This document shows, one piece after another, positions 49,428 through 58,537 of a DNA stretch of 64,000 nt (positions are counted from its first letter, which is position 1; each line of letters opens with the position of its first letter). The notes under the pieces were generated by a model. It searched no databases and was not told the origin of the DNA. It saw only the letters and a list, made by a program, of their open reading frames with translations. Source of the stretch: CBDDEC01 sp965226785 (GTDB lineage Bacteria > Chloroflexota > Dehalococcoidia > UBA2979); assembly GCA_965226785.1 (NCBI GenBank), contig CBDDEC010000004.1, forward strand, positions 62,001 to 126,000, given 5' to 3'. The position numbers and the translations under genes were made by a program.

Positions 49428-50024
49428 TCAGCGCGCCCCGAACTGCCCTCGCAACTCGCCGGACGGCACGTCGCGCACCTCGGGTGCGCCGAGGCGTGAG
49501 CACCCCACGTTGACGGCGCGACAGGCGCCGAGCCGGACGCGCTCGATGTTCACTACGGCCTCACCGTCGTCAATCTCGACGTCGAAACGCGCGAGGTCGC
49601 GCGGCGCACTCGCGTGTAGCGCTACGCCGGCCCGCGAGTAACGGGCCGGGCCACAGGGGTCGACCAGCACGCCGGTGATGTCGCCCGCGCGGGCGGTGAC
49701 ATCGAACGCCAGCTGGCAGCCAGTCGAGGGTTCACGGGAGAGCAGCGCCACCAGCTCGCCGTCCTCGCCGAAGCCGATGTAGACGCCGAAGGTCGAGCCG
49801 TCGGTGTCGCTGCCAAACGGGATCACGGGCTCAAAGCGTGGCCGTGCGACGTCGATCTCCTCGAGGGGTACGTGCACCTCGCGGTCTGGCACGCTGCTCG
49901 TGAACGCGGCCACGCAGGCGCCGACGATCACGATCGTGGCGAGGACCACGAGGCCGAAGAACAGCAGTCGCGGCCACGGGTTCCGCGGCCGCGACGGGTC
50001 GGGCGGCTCGTCGATGTCGTCCAT
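49428..50024 (-). CDS. Membrane-anchored protein with degenerate Rieske-like domain
   Basis: A 198-residue protein with one membrane segment (about residues 21-41) and an outer domain. STGCQLAFDV, VLVDPCGPARYSRAGVAL and HASAPRDLARFDVEIDDGEA align with the CTHLGC, CPCHGSRFD and GPAPRPL segments of Rieske proteins. The cluster histidines are missing while two cysteines remain, so a [2Fe-2S] Rieske cluster cannot form in the usual way. It follows glcF; ATG 50024 or a GTG at 50042, directly after the glcF stop, are both possible starts. Function unknown. Confidence 0.65.
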   Translation of the reverse strand: MDDIDEPPDPSRPRNPWPRLLFFGLVVLATIVIVGACVAAFTSSVPDREVHVPLEEIDVARPRFEPVIPFGSDTDGSTFGVYIGFGEDGELVALLSREPSTGCQLAFDVTARAGDITGVLVDPCGPARYSRAGVALHASAPRDLARFDVEIDDGEAVVNIERVRLGACRAVNVGCSRLGAPEVRDVPSGELRGQFGAR

Positions 50025-50042
50025 TGCGCGCAGCAGCGTCAC

Positions 50043-51374
50043 TCAGTCGCTGCCGTCCGCGCCGGCCTCGATCGCGTCGGCCAACAGCTCGATGGTGTGG
50101 CGCACGAGGCGTTCAGGGCGCTCGCTCTGGCGCACGGCGCTCTCGATCTGCATCGTGCAGCCCGGGTTGGAGGTGCAGACCTCGTCTGCTCCCGTGGCGT
50201 CGATGTCCGACATCTTCGCGGCCAGCACCGTCGAGGACATCTCCCGCTGCGCGAGGGCGTAGATGCCGGCGGATCCGCAGCAGCGGTCGGGCGTGGCCTG
50301 CTCGCGCAGCTCGACGCCGGGAATCGCCTCGAGGATCGAGCGCGGCGCCTCGCGGATGCCCTGCGCGTGGGCGAGGTGGCAGGCGTCCTGCACCGTCACC
50401 GTGCGCTCGACCCGCCCGAGGTCGTGCGCGAAGTCCGCTTCGGCAACGTACTCAAGGATGTCGCGGACCGTGGCGGAGAAGCGTTCGGCTCGTTCTGCCC
50501 AAGCGTCGTCGTGGCGGAGCAAGCGGCCGTACTCCTTCATCGCGGCGCCGCAACCGGCGGCGTTGACGATTACCGCCTCGACCTCGGCGGCCTCGAAAGC
50601 CGCGATGTTGCGCCGGGCGAGGGCGCGGGCGGTATCCACGTCACCGGCGTGCGAGTGGAGCGCGCCACAGCAGCTCTGTTGCGGCGGCGCAACGACCTCG
50701 GCGCCCGTGTGCGCGAGCACGCGTACCGTCGCCTCGTGCATGCGTGGGTAGAGCTCGCCGTGGATGCAGCCGAGCAGCAGCGCGACACGCGCCGAGGGCG
50801 CGTCGGGGCCGGGCGCCGCTGCCAGCGTGCCGGTCTCGCGGTAGGGCGCGTCGCGGAGTGTTGGCGCTGCCGCCTCGAGGCGACGAAGCCGTTCGGGGAG
50901 CGCGCGCCCGAGCGGGCCTCGGACCAGCGCTTGCAGGCCCGACCGCGAGTAGAGCCGGCCGAGCCCGAGCGCGAACCGCAGCCGTCGAGGCCGCGCCAGG
51001 ACATCGCGCAGCAGCCTCGTGCGCCACGTCCACGCGCGCGGCGGCGGCTCGGGCGCGGCGAGCAGCGAGGCGCGAGCGTCCTCCATGATGCGCCCGTAAG
51101 GCACCGCCGAGGGGCACGCGGTCTCGCAGGCGCGGCACTGCAGACAGAGGTCCAGGTGGCCCAGTGTGCGGTCGCTGGCCTCGATGCGGCCGTCGAGCAG
51201 CGCCGAGATCAGGTGCAGGCGGCCCCGCGGCGACTCCAACTCCTGCCCCGTCGCGAGGTAGGTCGGACAGGCGGGGAGGCAGAAGCCGCAGTGGATGCAG
51301 TTGTTGAGATCGTCCCGCGAGGGGATGTCCGGGCCGGCGAAGGCGATCGTCAGGGATTCGGTACGGGCGCTCAC
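50043..51374 (-). CDS. glcF: Glycolate oxidase iron-sulfur subunit GlcF
   Basis: Electron-transfer subunit of glycolate oxidase. The 443-residue protein has two 4Fe-4S motifs near the N-terminus (CIHCGFCLPACPTY and CLQCRACETACPSAVPYG) and two CCG domains (QSCCGALHSHAGD and DRCCGSAGIYAL). It starts with GTG overlapping the glcE stop. Confidence 0.93.
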   Translation of the reverse strand: MSARTESLTIAFAGPDIPSRDDLNNCIHCGFCLPACPTYLATGQELESPRGRLHLISALLDGRIEASDRTLGHLDLCLQCRACETACPSAVPYGRIMEDARASLLAAPEPPPRAWTWRTRLLRDVLARPRRLRFALGLGRLYSRSGLQALVRGPLGRALPERLRRLEAAAPTLRDAPYRETGTLAAAPGPDAPSARVALLLGCIHGELYPRMHEATVRVLAHTGAEVVAPPQQSCCGALHSHAGDVDTARALARRNIAAFEAAEVEAVIVNAAGCGAAMKEYGRLLRHDDAWAERAERFSATVRDILEYVAEADFAHDLGRVERTVTVQDACHLAHAQGIREAPRSILEAIPGVELREQATPDRCCGSAGIYALAQREMSSTVLAAKMSDIDATGADEVCTSNPGCTMQIESAVRQSERPERLVRHTIELLADAIEAGADGSD

Positions 51375-52612
51375 AGACCCTCGCCCCAGCGGCCGGGATT
51401 GATCACGCGCTCAGGATCGAATTGGTCCCGCAACGAGCGCACGAGCTCGATGTCGCCACCGCCGGCGGGGTCGATGTCACGTCGTGTCGCCGTCGGCGCC
51501 GCCTCGATGGCGAGGAAGCCGCCGAAGTGCTCCGCGACGCGACGAAGGTCGGCGATCACCGCGATGTCCGTCGGCTCCGCCCGGTGAGCCCAGACCGCGC
51601 CTGAGGCGATGTGACCCCACGCGGTGAAGCCCGCGGCGGTCGCATCTTCGATCATCTCGCCCAGCGCGGTGGCAGGGACGCCGGCGCGTAGCACGGTACC
51701 GTCGGAGTCGCCGGCGAGACTCGCGAGGTGCCGCCAGGCGTCGGGGTTCGACTCGGCGGCTGCGCCCTCGTCGGCGATCGCCGTCATCGAGTGGTCGACG
51801 GCGGTCTCGATGCCGGCGAGGTCGACGAGTACGGCGGCCGGTGCGGCGTGACCGGCGTCAACGGCCGCGCCGGCGGCCAGGACGCTAATCGCCCGCGCGG
51901 AGAGCGAGGCGTTCCACAGCCGCATGGCGCTCGCCGCCGCCTCGGCGATCGAGTTGCAGGTCAGGACGACGCTGCGCTGGGCGACCGGCAGCGGAGCGAG
52001 TTTGAACGAGGCTTCCACGATCACGCCGAACGCGCCGAGCGCGCCAGTGTTGAGGCGGTGCAAGTCGTAGCCGGTCACGTTCTTCACGACGCGCCCCCCG
52101 GAGTGCACCAGCCGGCCCTCGGCGGTGGCCATCGAGGCGCCCAGGATGAGGTCGCGGGCCGCTGGGAGGTGCCCACGCCAGGGACCGCTGCGGGCGGTGG
52201 CGAGCAGGCCGCCAACCGTGGCGCGGTCGTTTGGCGGTGGGTCGATCGGCAGATATTGCCCGTGCTCATGCAGCGTCGTCTGCAGCGCACCGAGGCTGAT
52301 GCCGGCCTCGACGGTCACGGTGAGGTCGTCCGGCACGTACTCGACGATGCGATGCATCGTCCGCAGGTCGATCGCGACGTCGTAGCGCGTAAGCGGCCGT
52401 CCGAGGCTCAGCATCGTGCGTTCGCCCTGCGGGACGACCGAGAGGCCGGCGGCACTTGCCGCGGCGAGGATCGCCGCTACCTCGTTCGCGTCGTCCGGGC
52501 GGAATGCGATCTGCGGCTGCTCGCCGTCGATCGGGTAGTCGTGGGGTTCGCGTTCCACGTCCGAGGGCACGACATGGCGGATGGTATCGAGGGTCGCGTC
52601 GACCGCTGTCAT
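51371..52612 (-). CDS. glcE: Glycolate oxidase FAD-binding subunit GlcE
   Basis: A 413-residue FAD_binding_4 protein. IAFRPDDANEVAAILAAASA, VVPQGERTMLSLGRPLTRY, ATVGGLLATARSGPWRG and GGRVVKNVTGYDLHRLNTGA follow the GlcE pattern. It forms the oxidase with GlcD and GlcF. The start follows GGAGGACGGG, 48 bases after glcD. Confidence 0.9.
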   Translation of the reverse strand: MTAVDATLDTIRHVVPSDVEREPHDYPIDGEQPQIAFRPDDANEVAAILAAASAAGLSVVPQGERTMLSLGRPLTRYDVAIDLRTMHRIVEYVPDDLTVTVEAGISLGALQTTLHEHGQYLPIDPPPNDRATVGGLLATARSGPWRGHLPAARDLILGASMATAEGRLVHSGGRVVKNVTGYDLHRLNTGALGAFGVIVEASFKLAPLPVAQRSVVLTCNSIAEAAASAMRLWNASLSARAISVLAAGAAVDAGHAAPAAVLVDLAGIETAVDHSMTAIADEGAAAESNPDAWRHLASLAGDSDGTVLRAGVPATALGEMIEDATAAGFTAWGHIASGAVWAHRAEPTDIAVIADLRRVAEHFGGFLAIEAAPTATRRDIDPAGGGDIELVRSLRDQFDPERVINPGRWGEGL

Positions 52613-52660
52613 CCCGTCCTCCGCCGGTCCCGACTCGCTCGGTGGGTCAACCTCGGCGGC

Positions 52661-54106
52661 TCAGATGTAGACGCCGGGAGTCGCCAGCTGGCTCATGATC
52701 TCCGCCGCATGCCCGGACGCGCAGCCGTGCCCGGTCGGGAGCACCTTGCACGGATTGAAGCGATCGGGCGCGCCGAAGGCGAGCCGAACGCGCTCCTGGG
52801 CGTCAAGGTCGTGCTCGCCGAAGATCCATGACATGTAGCTGCGCTTCTCGAGTCCCACACCATGCTCGCCGGAGATCGATCCACCGGCATCGACGCAGAG
52901 GCGCATGATCTCGCCGCCGAGCTCAAGCACGCGCTCAGTCGATCCCTCGACCTGCGGGTCGAACATGATGTTCGGGTGCAGGTTGCCGTCGCCGGCGTGG
53001 AAGATGTTGGCGCAGCGGAAGCCATACCGGTCCGCCAGCTCCATGACCCCGATCATCACTTCGGGCAGTCGCGTGCGAGGCACCACGCCGTCGAGGAGAT
53101 AGAACGCCGGCGCCGCCGCGCCAATGGCGCCGATGCCGGCCTTGCGTCCCTCCCACAGCCGCTCACGCTCGGGCTCGGTCTCGGCGACGCGCACTTCGCG
53201 CGCGCCGGCGCCTTCGCACGCCTCGACCACCGCCTGGGCCTCGATCGCCACGCCCTCCTCGCGACCCTCGACCTCGATCAGCAGCACGGCGCCGGCATCG
53301 AGGGGGTAGCCGGCGTTGATGCGCGGCTCGACGATCTGGATGATCTCGCGGTCGAGCATCTCCATCGCCACCGGGATGATCCCGCGCCTGATCACCGCCG
53401 AGACCGCCTCGCAGGCGTCGGCGACCGAGTCGAAGATGCCGAGCAACGTGCGCACCGACGGTGCCAGTGGCATCAGCTTGACTGTGATCTCGGTTACGAC
53501 GCCCAGCGTGCCCTCGGACCCCACGAGGAGCCCCCGCAGGTCGACGCCCGGCGTGTCGGGCAGACGGCCGCCCAGGCGGGTGATGCGCCCGTCGGGCAGG
53601 ACCACCTCGAGGCCGAGCACGTGGTTCACGGTCGATCCGTGCGCCAGCGTGTGCGGCCCGCCAGAGTTGTTCGCGATGTTGCCGCCGAGGGTGCAGACAC
53701 GCTGCGAAGACGGGTCCGGCGCGTAGATCAGTCCGTGGGGCGCGACCGCGTCTTGGAGCGAGAGGTTGATCACGCCCGGCTGCACGACGGCCACGCGGTT
53801 CTCGGGATCGACCTCGATGATGCGATTCATCCTCGTCATCACGACCAGCACGCCGCCGAGCACGGCGATGGCGCCGCCTGAGAGGCCGGTGCCGGAGCCC
53901 CGAGGGATCACCGGCTGTTCGTACCGCTCCGCGATGCGAAGCGCGGCAGCGACCTCCTCGGTCGACGCCGGGAAGACGACGACGTCCGGGCGTGCACGGT
54001 CGATCGTCGCGTCGTACTCGTACGCGACGAGGTCTTCCGGTGCGGATAGCACATGCTCGGCGCCTACGGCGTGCTGAAGGTCGCGCACGAGGGGAGTCGT
54101 CGCCAT
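52661..54106 (-). CDS. glcD: Glycolate oxidase FAD subunit GlcD
   Basis: Catalytic flavoprotein oxidising glycolate or D-lactate. The 481-residue protein has VVVFPASTEEVAAALRIAER, PRGSGTGLSGGAIAVLGGV, GGNIANNSGGPHTLAHGST and the C-terminal catalytic region NIFHAGDGNLHPNIMFDP with GEHGVGLEKRSYM. It heads glcD-glcE-glcF. ATG 54106 was chosen; TACACT lies ten bases upstream of it, so the transcript could be almost leaderless. It diverges from the SDR gene. Confidence 0.93.
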   Translation of the reverse strand: MATTPLVRDLQHAVGAEHVLSAPEDLVAYEYDATIDRARPDVVVFPASTEEVAAALRIAERYEQPVIPRGSGTGLSGGAIAVLGGVLVVMTRMNRIIEVDPENRVAVVQPGVINLSLQDAVAPHGLIYAPDPSSQRVCTLGGNIANNSGGPHTLAHGSTVNHVLGLEVVLPDGRITRLGGRLPDTPGVDLRGLLVGSEGTLGVVTEITVKLMPLAPSVRTLLGIFDSVADACEAVSAVIRRGIIPVAMEMLDREIIQIVEPRINAGYPLDAGAVLLIEVEGREEGVAIEAQAVVEACEGAGAREVRVAETEPERERLWEGRKAGIGAIGAAAPAFYLLDGVVPRTRLPEVMIGVMELADRYGFRCANIFHAGDGNLHPNIMFDPQVEGSTERVLELGGEIMRLCVDAGGSISGEHGVGLEKRSYMSWIFGEHDLDAQERVRLAFGAPDRFNPCKVLPTGHGCASGHAAEIMSQLATPGVYI

Positions 54107-54185
54107 AGTGCCACGAGTGTAGCATCGCGCCACTGGCGGCCCCTCTCAGGTCGCCCCAGAGGCACCGCATCCGGAAGGGACGAGG

Positions 54186-54944
54186 ATGGACGTCGCAGGC
54201 AAGGTGGCACTGGTAACGGGATCCTCGGCGGGCGTCGGGCGGGCCACGGTCGAGCAGCTCGCAGCCCTGGGCGCGAAGGTCGTCGTCAACTACGCCCACT
54301 CGGAGGCCGACGCGGACGAGACCGGCGAGGGCATCCGCGCGGCGGGCGGTGAAGCGATTGCGGTCCAGGCCGATGTCGGCGACGACACGCAGTGTCGCGC
54401 CCTCGTGCGGCGCGCGGTCGACGAGTTCGGCGCGTTGCACATTCTGGTGAACAACGCCGGGACGACGCACTTCATCGCGCACGCGGACCTCGAGGCGGTG
54501 ACGGACGACGTCTGGGACGACATCCTTGGGGTGAACGTGCGCGGCGTCTTCAACTGCACCCGCGCGGCAGCGCCGCACATGAAGGCGGCCGGCGAGGGCG
54601 CGGTCGTCAACGTCGCCTCAATCGCGGGCGTGCGCGGCGTTGGCTCGTCGATTCCGTATGCCGTGTCGAAGGCGGGCGTGATCAACATGACGATGTCGCT
54701 GGCGCGGGTCCTCGGACCCGAGGTGCGTGTCAACTGCATCGCGCCCGGTTTCATCGACGGCCGCTGGCTCCGAGGCGGCATCGGCGAGGGGTACGAGCAG
54801 GCGAAGGCAGCGACCGCCGCGCGCACGCCGCTGCAGGGCGTGGCCACGCCCGAGACCTGTGCCGACGCGATCCTCGCGTTCATTCAGTCCAACATCTTCG
54901 TCACCGGCCAGACCATCGTGGTCGACGGTGGATCGAGCCTCTAG
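54186..54944 (+). CDS. SDR-family oxidoreductase
   Basis: A 252-residue classical short-chain dehydrogenase. VALVTGSSAGVGRATVEQL is the cofactor loop, VVNYAHSEADAD suggests NADP preference, NNAGTTHF is the stabilising motif, and the Ser-Tyr-Lys triad is in NVASIAGVRG and IPYAVSKAGVIN. Close in form to FabG-type reductases; substrate unknown. ATG follows GACGAGG. The next gene starts two bases after its stop. Confidence 0.88.
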   Translation: MDVAGKVALVTGSSAGVGRATVEQLAALGAKVVVNYAHSEADADETGEGIRAAGGEAIAVQADVGDDTQCRALVRRAVDEFGALHILVNNAGTTHFIAHADLEAVTDDVWDDILGVNVRGVFNCTRAAAPHMKAAGEGAVVNVASIAGVRGVGSSIPYAVSKAGVINMTMSLARVLGPEVRVNCIAPGFIDGRWLRGGIGEGYEQAKAATAARTPLQGVATPETCADAILAFIQSNIFVTGQTIVVDGGSSL

Positions 54945-54946
54945 GC

Positions 54947-55777
54947 GTGCGCGAGGGTGGCGGCGCCGCCTCGACATTCGATCTCGGCGACCTCGATCGC
55001 GTCCGTGACGGCCTCGAGCGCGCCGTGCACGCGGCCAACGATGCGATCCGAGGGGTGGTGTCCCAGGCGGAGATCCGTGTCGGTCACAAGCCGGGCGAAG
55101 GCCCGGTCACCGAGGCGGACCACGCCGCCGACGACGTGCTCCATCGCGAGCTGATGCCGCTGATCGAGGGCGCGCACTGGCTCTCCGAGGAATCGCGTCA
55201 GGAGGGCGACATCGTGCGCGGCGAGCCCACCTGGGTCGTCGACCCCCTGGACGGGACGCGCGAGTTCCTTCGTGGGATCCCTGAATTCGGTGTCTCGGTC
55301 GGCCTGTTCTTCGGCGATACGCTGGTGCTCGGTGCGGTCGGGCTGCCGGTGGAGCAGGCGGTGCTCAGCGGTCTCATCGCCGGCGATCGTCGCGAGGCGC
55401 GGCGCGACGGCGAGCCGCTCGAGGCGCTGTCCGGCGACGCTGCTGTGCGGCGCGTGGTGGTCTCCCGGCACGACTACGAGTGGCGCGAAATCCAGTACGC
55501 CATCCCCTACGACGTCTATCCGTGTGGCTCGGCCGCCGTGAAACTCGTGCGCGCCGCCGAGGGCGATGTCTACTTCTCGACCGGGCCTCGGTCGGTCTGG
55601 GACGTGGCCGGTGGTGCGGCGCTGCTGCGCGCGGTCGGCGGCGATCTGATTGGCATCGACGGCGCGCCGGTCCCGCTCTCTCCGCTCCACGAGGGTGTGC
55701 CGCCCTACGCGGCCGCGACGCCCCACGCGGCGATCGAGTTGTTGACGCGCGTCGGGGTGCTCCAGCAGCCGAGTTAG
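54947..55777 (+). CDS. Inositol monophosphatase-family phosphatase (CysQ/SuhB-like)
   Basis: A 276-residue Mg-dependent phosphatase. GPVTEADHAADDVLHREL and WLSEESRQEGD provide metal ligands, WVVDPLDGTREFLRGIPEFG is the core motif, and SVWDVAGGAALLRAVGG is the C-terminal Asp motif. REFLRGIPEF favours the 3'(2'),5'-bisphosphate nucleotidase (CysQ) branch over inositol monophosphatase. The start is a GTG just after the SDR gene. It is convergent with the methyltransferase with four bases of overlap. Confidence 0.87.
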   Translation: MREGGGAASTFDLGDLDRVRDGLERAVHAANDAIRGVVSQAEIRVGHKPGEGPVTEADHAADDVLHRELMPLIEGAHWLSEESRQEGDIVRGEPTWVVDPLDGTREFLRGIPEFGVSVGLFFGDTLVLGAVGLPVEQAVLSGLIAGDRREARRDGEPLEALSGDAAVRRVVVSRHDYEWREIQYAIPYDVYPCGSAAVKLVRAAEGDVYFSTGPRSVWDVAGGAALLRAVGGDLIGIDGAPVPLSPLHEGVPPYAAATPHAAIELLTRVGVLQQPS

Positions 55778-56427
55778 CTCGAGCCCTCGGCTGGTCGCTG
55801 CGCGATCACCAGGAACAGTGGATCGCCCTCGGCGGGAGAACGGTCGACGAACATCGGCTCGCCATAGCCGCCCGCCAGCGAGAAGTAGCTGGCCACGAGG
55901 CGGATCCGATCCTCGTTTGAGAGCGACTGCCAGACGGCGATTGCCTTCGTCGGGAACATGCGGTGAGAGAACGCGACGATGTGCGATCCCCCGGGTCGCA
56001 ACACCCGTGCCACCGAGGCGAACACTTCCCGCGGCCGGGTCAGGTACTGCACCGACACGGCGTTTACGACGAAGTCGAACGAGGCCTCCTCGTAGGGGAG
56101 TTCGGGGTCAGTGTTGAGGTCGTGCACGACATAATCCGAGAGCTGCGGATTCTCCGCGAGCTCAGTGGCGCTCATCCCGAGGCCTGCCACGCGACCGTGC
56201 TCCACCTCCGGCGGGAGGTGCGAGATCCATGACGACATCAGGTCGAGCACATCCGAGCCCGGCGGAATGGTCTCGCGGTAAGTCTGGGTCAGCGCCTCGA
56301 TGGTCGAGTCGTCGATGTGCGTGACGAAGCGCGGCTCGGCGTAGAAGAAGCGGTCGGCGCTCGTGTCCTGGCGTTGGAAGAAGTGCTCGGGGAACGACGG
56401 CCCGTCCGAGGGCGTTTCGGGTGTCAC
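55774..56427 (-). CDS. SAM-dependent methyltransferase
   Basis: A 217-residue class I methyltransferase-like protein. DVLDLMSSWISHLP replaces the glycine-rich SAM loop, GRVAGLGMSATELAENPQL is the second strand, DLNTDPELPYEEASFDFVVN is motif IV and RVLRPGGSHIVAFSHRMFPT is the post-motif region. The glycine-rich loop is atypical (DLMSSW), as in a known subgroup of plant and bacterial proteins. GTG start overlapping the stop of a small upstream ORF. Confidence 0.82.
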   Translation of the reverse strand: MTPETPSDGPSFPEHFFQRQDTSADRFFYAEPRFVTHIDDSTIEALTQTYRETIPPGSDVLDLMSSWISHLPPEVEHGRVAGLGMSATELAENPQLSDYVVHDLNTDPELPYEEASFDFVVNAVSVQYLTRPREVFASVARVLRPGGSHIVAFSHRMFPTKAIAVWQSLSNEDRIRLVASYFSLAGGYGEPMFVDRSPAEGDPLFLVIAQRPAEGSS

Positions 56428-56579
56428 GGGCCGCCCAGGTCCTCGCGCTCCGCGATCACACGGAAGAAGAGGTGTTGGTCGTAGCCGTCGACCGCCGGCA
56501 GCTCACGCGACGCCACCCGCGGTGGGGAGGGGCGTAGCGGCCGCGCGAGGGCGGAGAGTGCCGATGCGATGGTGCTCAC
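56424..56579 (-). CDS. Small ORF coupled to the methyltransferase
   Basis: A 51-residue frame from GTG 56579 to TGA 56426-56424, whose stop overlaps the methyltransferase GTG. The second half, ELPAVDGYDQHLFFRVIAER, is well ordered in composition, while the first half is Arg/Pro/Ala-rich. Overlapping stop and start suggest translation, but I recognise no family and see no clear ribosome binding site. Confidence 0.4.
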   Translation of the reverse strand: MSTIASALSALARPLRPSPPRVASRELPAVDGYDQHLFFRVIAEREDLGGP

Positions 56580-56594
56580 GTTCCGATTCTACGG

Positions 56595-57920
56595 TCAGGG
56601 CGTTTCGTAGTCGCGGAAGCCGCGTGCGAAGACGAAGAGCGCGAGGGCGGCGCAGAAGCAGATCACGCCGAAGACGATCTGCGCGACCTGGACGCCCTGC
56701 CACGCGGCGAGCAGCCCGCCGGCCGCCGCTCCCGCCACCGTCATCGCGCGGTCGAGCGACATCAGGCTGACGACGCGACCGCGCATCTCCTCGGGCGCCG
56801 CTGTCAGCAGCGTCGAGTTCGACAGCGACATGTACGAGGTCTGCATCGCACCAGCTGCCATCACGAAGACGAACGGGAGGAGCAGGCCGGCCGGGTGAGG
56901 CAGGTAGGTGCTGAGCGAGAACAGCACGAGCACGATCCCCATGCCCATCGTTACGGCCGGCAGCCACAGGCCCGTCCGGCGAGGCATCACAGTGGCGATC
57001 AGCAGCGTCATCAGCAGGGCGCCAATGCCACTGAAGCTGAGCAGCAGCCCGAAGCCCGTGCCACCGGTGTCGAGCACCGTCCGCGCGAACAGCGGCGCGA
57101 AGACCTGCATCCACGACTGGCCGAACGCGAAGTAGACGAGCGAGAGCAGCAGCACGCCTCGGATCGCCGGTTGGCTGGCCGCGTAGCGCATGCCTTCGAC
57201 GAGGCTTGCGCCCATCGCGCGGAACGTTCGCTCGCCCTCGCCGCCGCGTTCCGGTGTCTTGACCGAGAGCAGGGCGGTCGAGAGCACCGCGCCGGAGTAG
57301 ATGACCGTGATGATCACGAAGGTCATGTCGACCCCGACCCAGTCGAGAACGAACCCGGCGCTCGCCGCGCCGACGATGCGCATCGTGTTCTGCGTCGCGC
57401 TTATCAGCGCCACAGCGTTGGTGACCAAGTGCCGCGGCACGGACGCAGCGACCAGCGATTGCCGTGCCGGCTGGTCGAAGGCCATGAAGAAGCCTCTGGC
57501 GAACGAGAACGCGTAGACGTGCCAGAGCTCGATGTTGCCGCTGAGCAGCAGCGCCGCGAAGAGGAAGTTCAGCACCAGCACACCGCTCTTGGTCGCGAGC
57601 AGCACGCGTTTGCGGTCGAACCGGTCAGCGATCACGCCGGCCCAGACGCCGAACAGCAGCATCGGCACGGTTCTCGTCGCCACGACGCCGCCGACGTGGG
57701 CGGCGCTGTCGTTGGTCAGTTCGAGGACCAGCCAGGGGGCGGCGATCTGCTCCATCCAGAGCGCGCCGGCGTGGCTCGCCTGGCCGAGCCAGAGCAGCCG
57801 GTAGTTGGGGAAGCGCAGCGAGGAGAACGTCGAGTAGCGGCCGGAAGGTGGCTGTTCGGTGTGCTCAGGGGCGTCCGAGGGGACGTCGGGCGGACGCCGC
57901 GGGGGACTGGTCGTCGCCAC
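56595..57920 (-). CDS. MFS transporter (MFS_3/EntS-like)
   Basis: A 441-residue transporter with 12 predicted helices. FSSLRFPNYRLLWLGQASHA is the typical MFS_3 start, LFGVWAGVIADRFDRKRVLL is motif A, and ARGFFMAFDQPARQSLVAASV is a hallmark of the EntS-like group. EEMRGRVVSLMSLDRAM is the second motif A-like loop. Relatives export siderophores or drugs. Starts with GTG; substrate unknown. Confidence 0.88.
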   Translation of the reverse strand: MATTSPPRRPPDVPSDAPEHTEQPPSGRYSTFSSLRFPNYRLLWLGQASHAGALWMEQIAAPWLVLELTNDSAAHVGGVVATRTVPMLLFGVWAGVIADRFDRKRVLLATKSGVLVLNFLFAALLLSGNIELWHVYAFSFARGFFMAFDQPARQSLVAASVPRHLVTNAVALISATQNTMRIVGAASAGFVLDWVGVDMTFVIITVIYSGAVLSTALLSVKTPERGGEGERTFRAMGASLVEGMRYAASQPAIRGVLLLSLVYFAFGQSWMQVFAPLFARTVLDTGGTGFGLLLSFSGIGALLMTLLIATVMPRRTGLWLPAVTMGMGIVLVLFSLSTYLPHPAGLLLPFVFVMAAGAMQTSYMSLSNSTLLTAAPEEMRGRVVSLMSLDRAMTVAGAAAGGLLAAWQGVQVAQIVFGVICFCAALALFVFARGFRDYETP

Positions 57921-57961
57921 GCAGCTCCCCGCTCAGATTCGTCGCCTGCCGAGAGCCGATG

Positions 57962-58537
57962 TTATGTCTGAGTGCTATCTCTAGCAAGCGAGGCCGCTTC
58001 AATCTCGTCGGCGAGGCTGGTCAGGTCGGCCACCCGCGTCACCTCCGGTGAGTACGCGGCGTTCCGGTTGCGCGGCCAGTCCCGCAGGTACGAGCGCGTC
58101 GATGAGACCTCCGCGATCAACTGCGCAGTGCGGCCGTCGTCGTCGATGTGCTCACGGGCGCCGAGCGCCTCGACGCTGCCGAGCTTGAAGTGCGGGCTGC
58201 GCAGCGAGCCGCCGTTGAAGACCACGTCGTCGACGTGCATCTCGAGCCCATAGTGCCGCAGCCACTTCTGCGGATCGGAGCGGCGGCCGGTCAGTACCAC
58301 CAACTGTCGGTGCACGGCGAGCCGCTCGAGCGCCGCTGCCGCCTCGGGCAGTGGCCGGCGGATGCCGAACCGGATCGCGTCGAGGGGACCGCCGATCCAG
58401 CGTGGCCACACGAGCGCACGAGTGGGCTCTGCGGTCGGGTCGAGGAACGCGGTCGAGATGCCGAGGTTCTGGCCGAGCACCGGCGCGCAGATCACGCCAT
58501 CGAGGTCGAGCGTCAGCACGGGCTTGGAGTCGTTCAT
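57962..58537 (-). CDS. HAD-like hydrolase
   Basis: A 191-residue protein opening with VLTLDLDGVICAPV, HAD motif I with its two Asp. LVVLTGRRSDPQKWLRHYG is motif II, and the HIDDDGRTAQLIAEV segment provides the motif IV acids. It is a small HAD phosphatase, perhaps of the NLI/5'-nucleotidase-like type. ATG overlaps the preceding gene by four bases, so it is third in the Lon-type protease operon. Confidence 0.78.
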   Translation of the reverse strand: MNDSKPVLTLDLDGVICAPVLGQNLGISTAFLDPTAEPTRALVWPRWIGGPLDAIRFGIRRPLPEAAAALERLAVHRQLVVLTGRRSDPQKWLRHYGLEMHVDDVVFNGGSLRSPHFKLGSVEALGAREHIDDDGRTAQLIAEVSSTRSYLRDWPRNRNAAYSPEVTRVADLTSLADEIEAASLARDSTQT

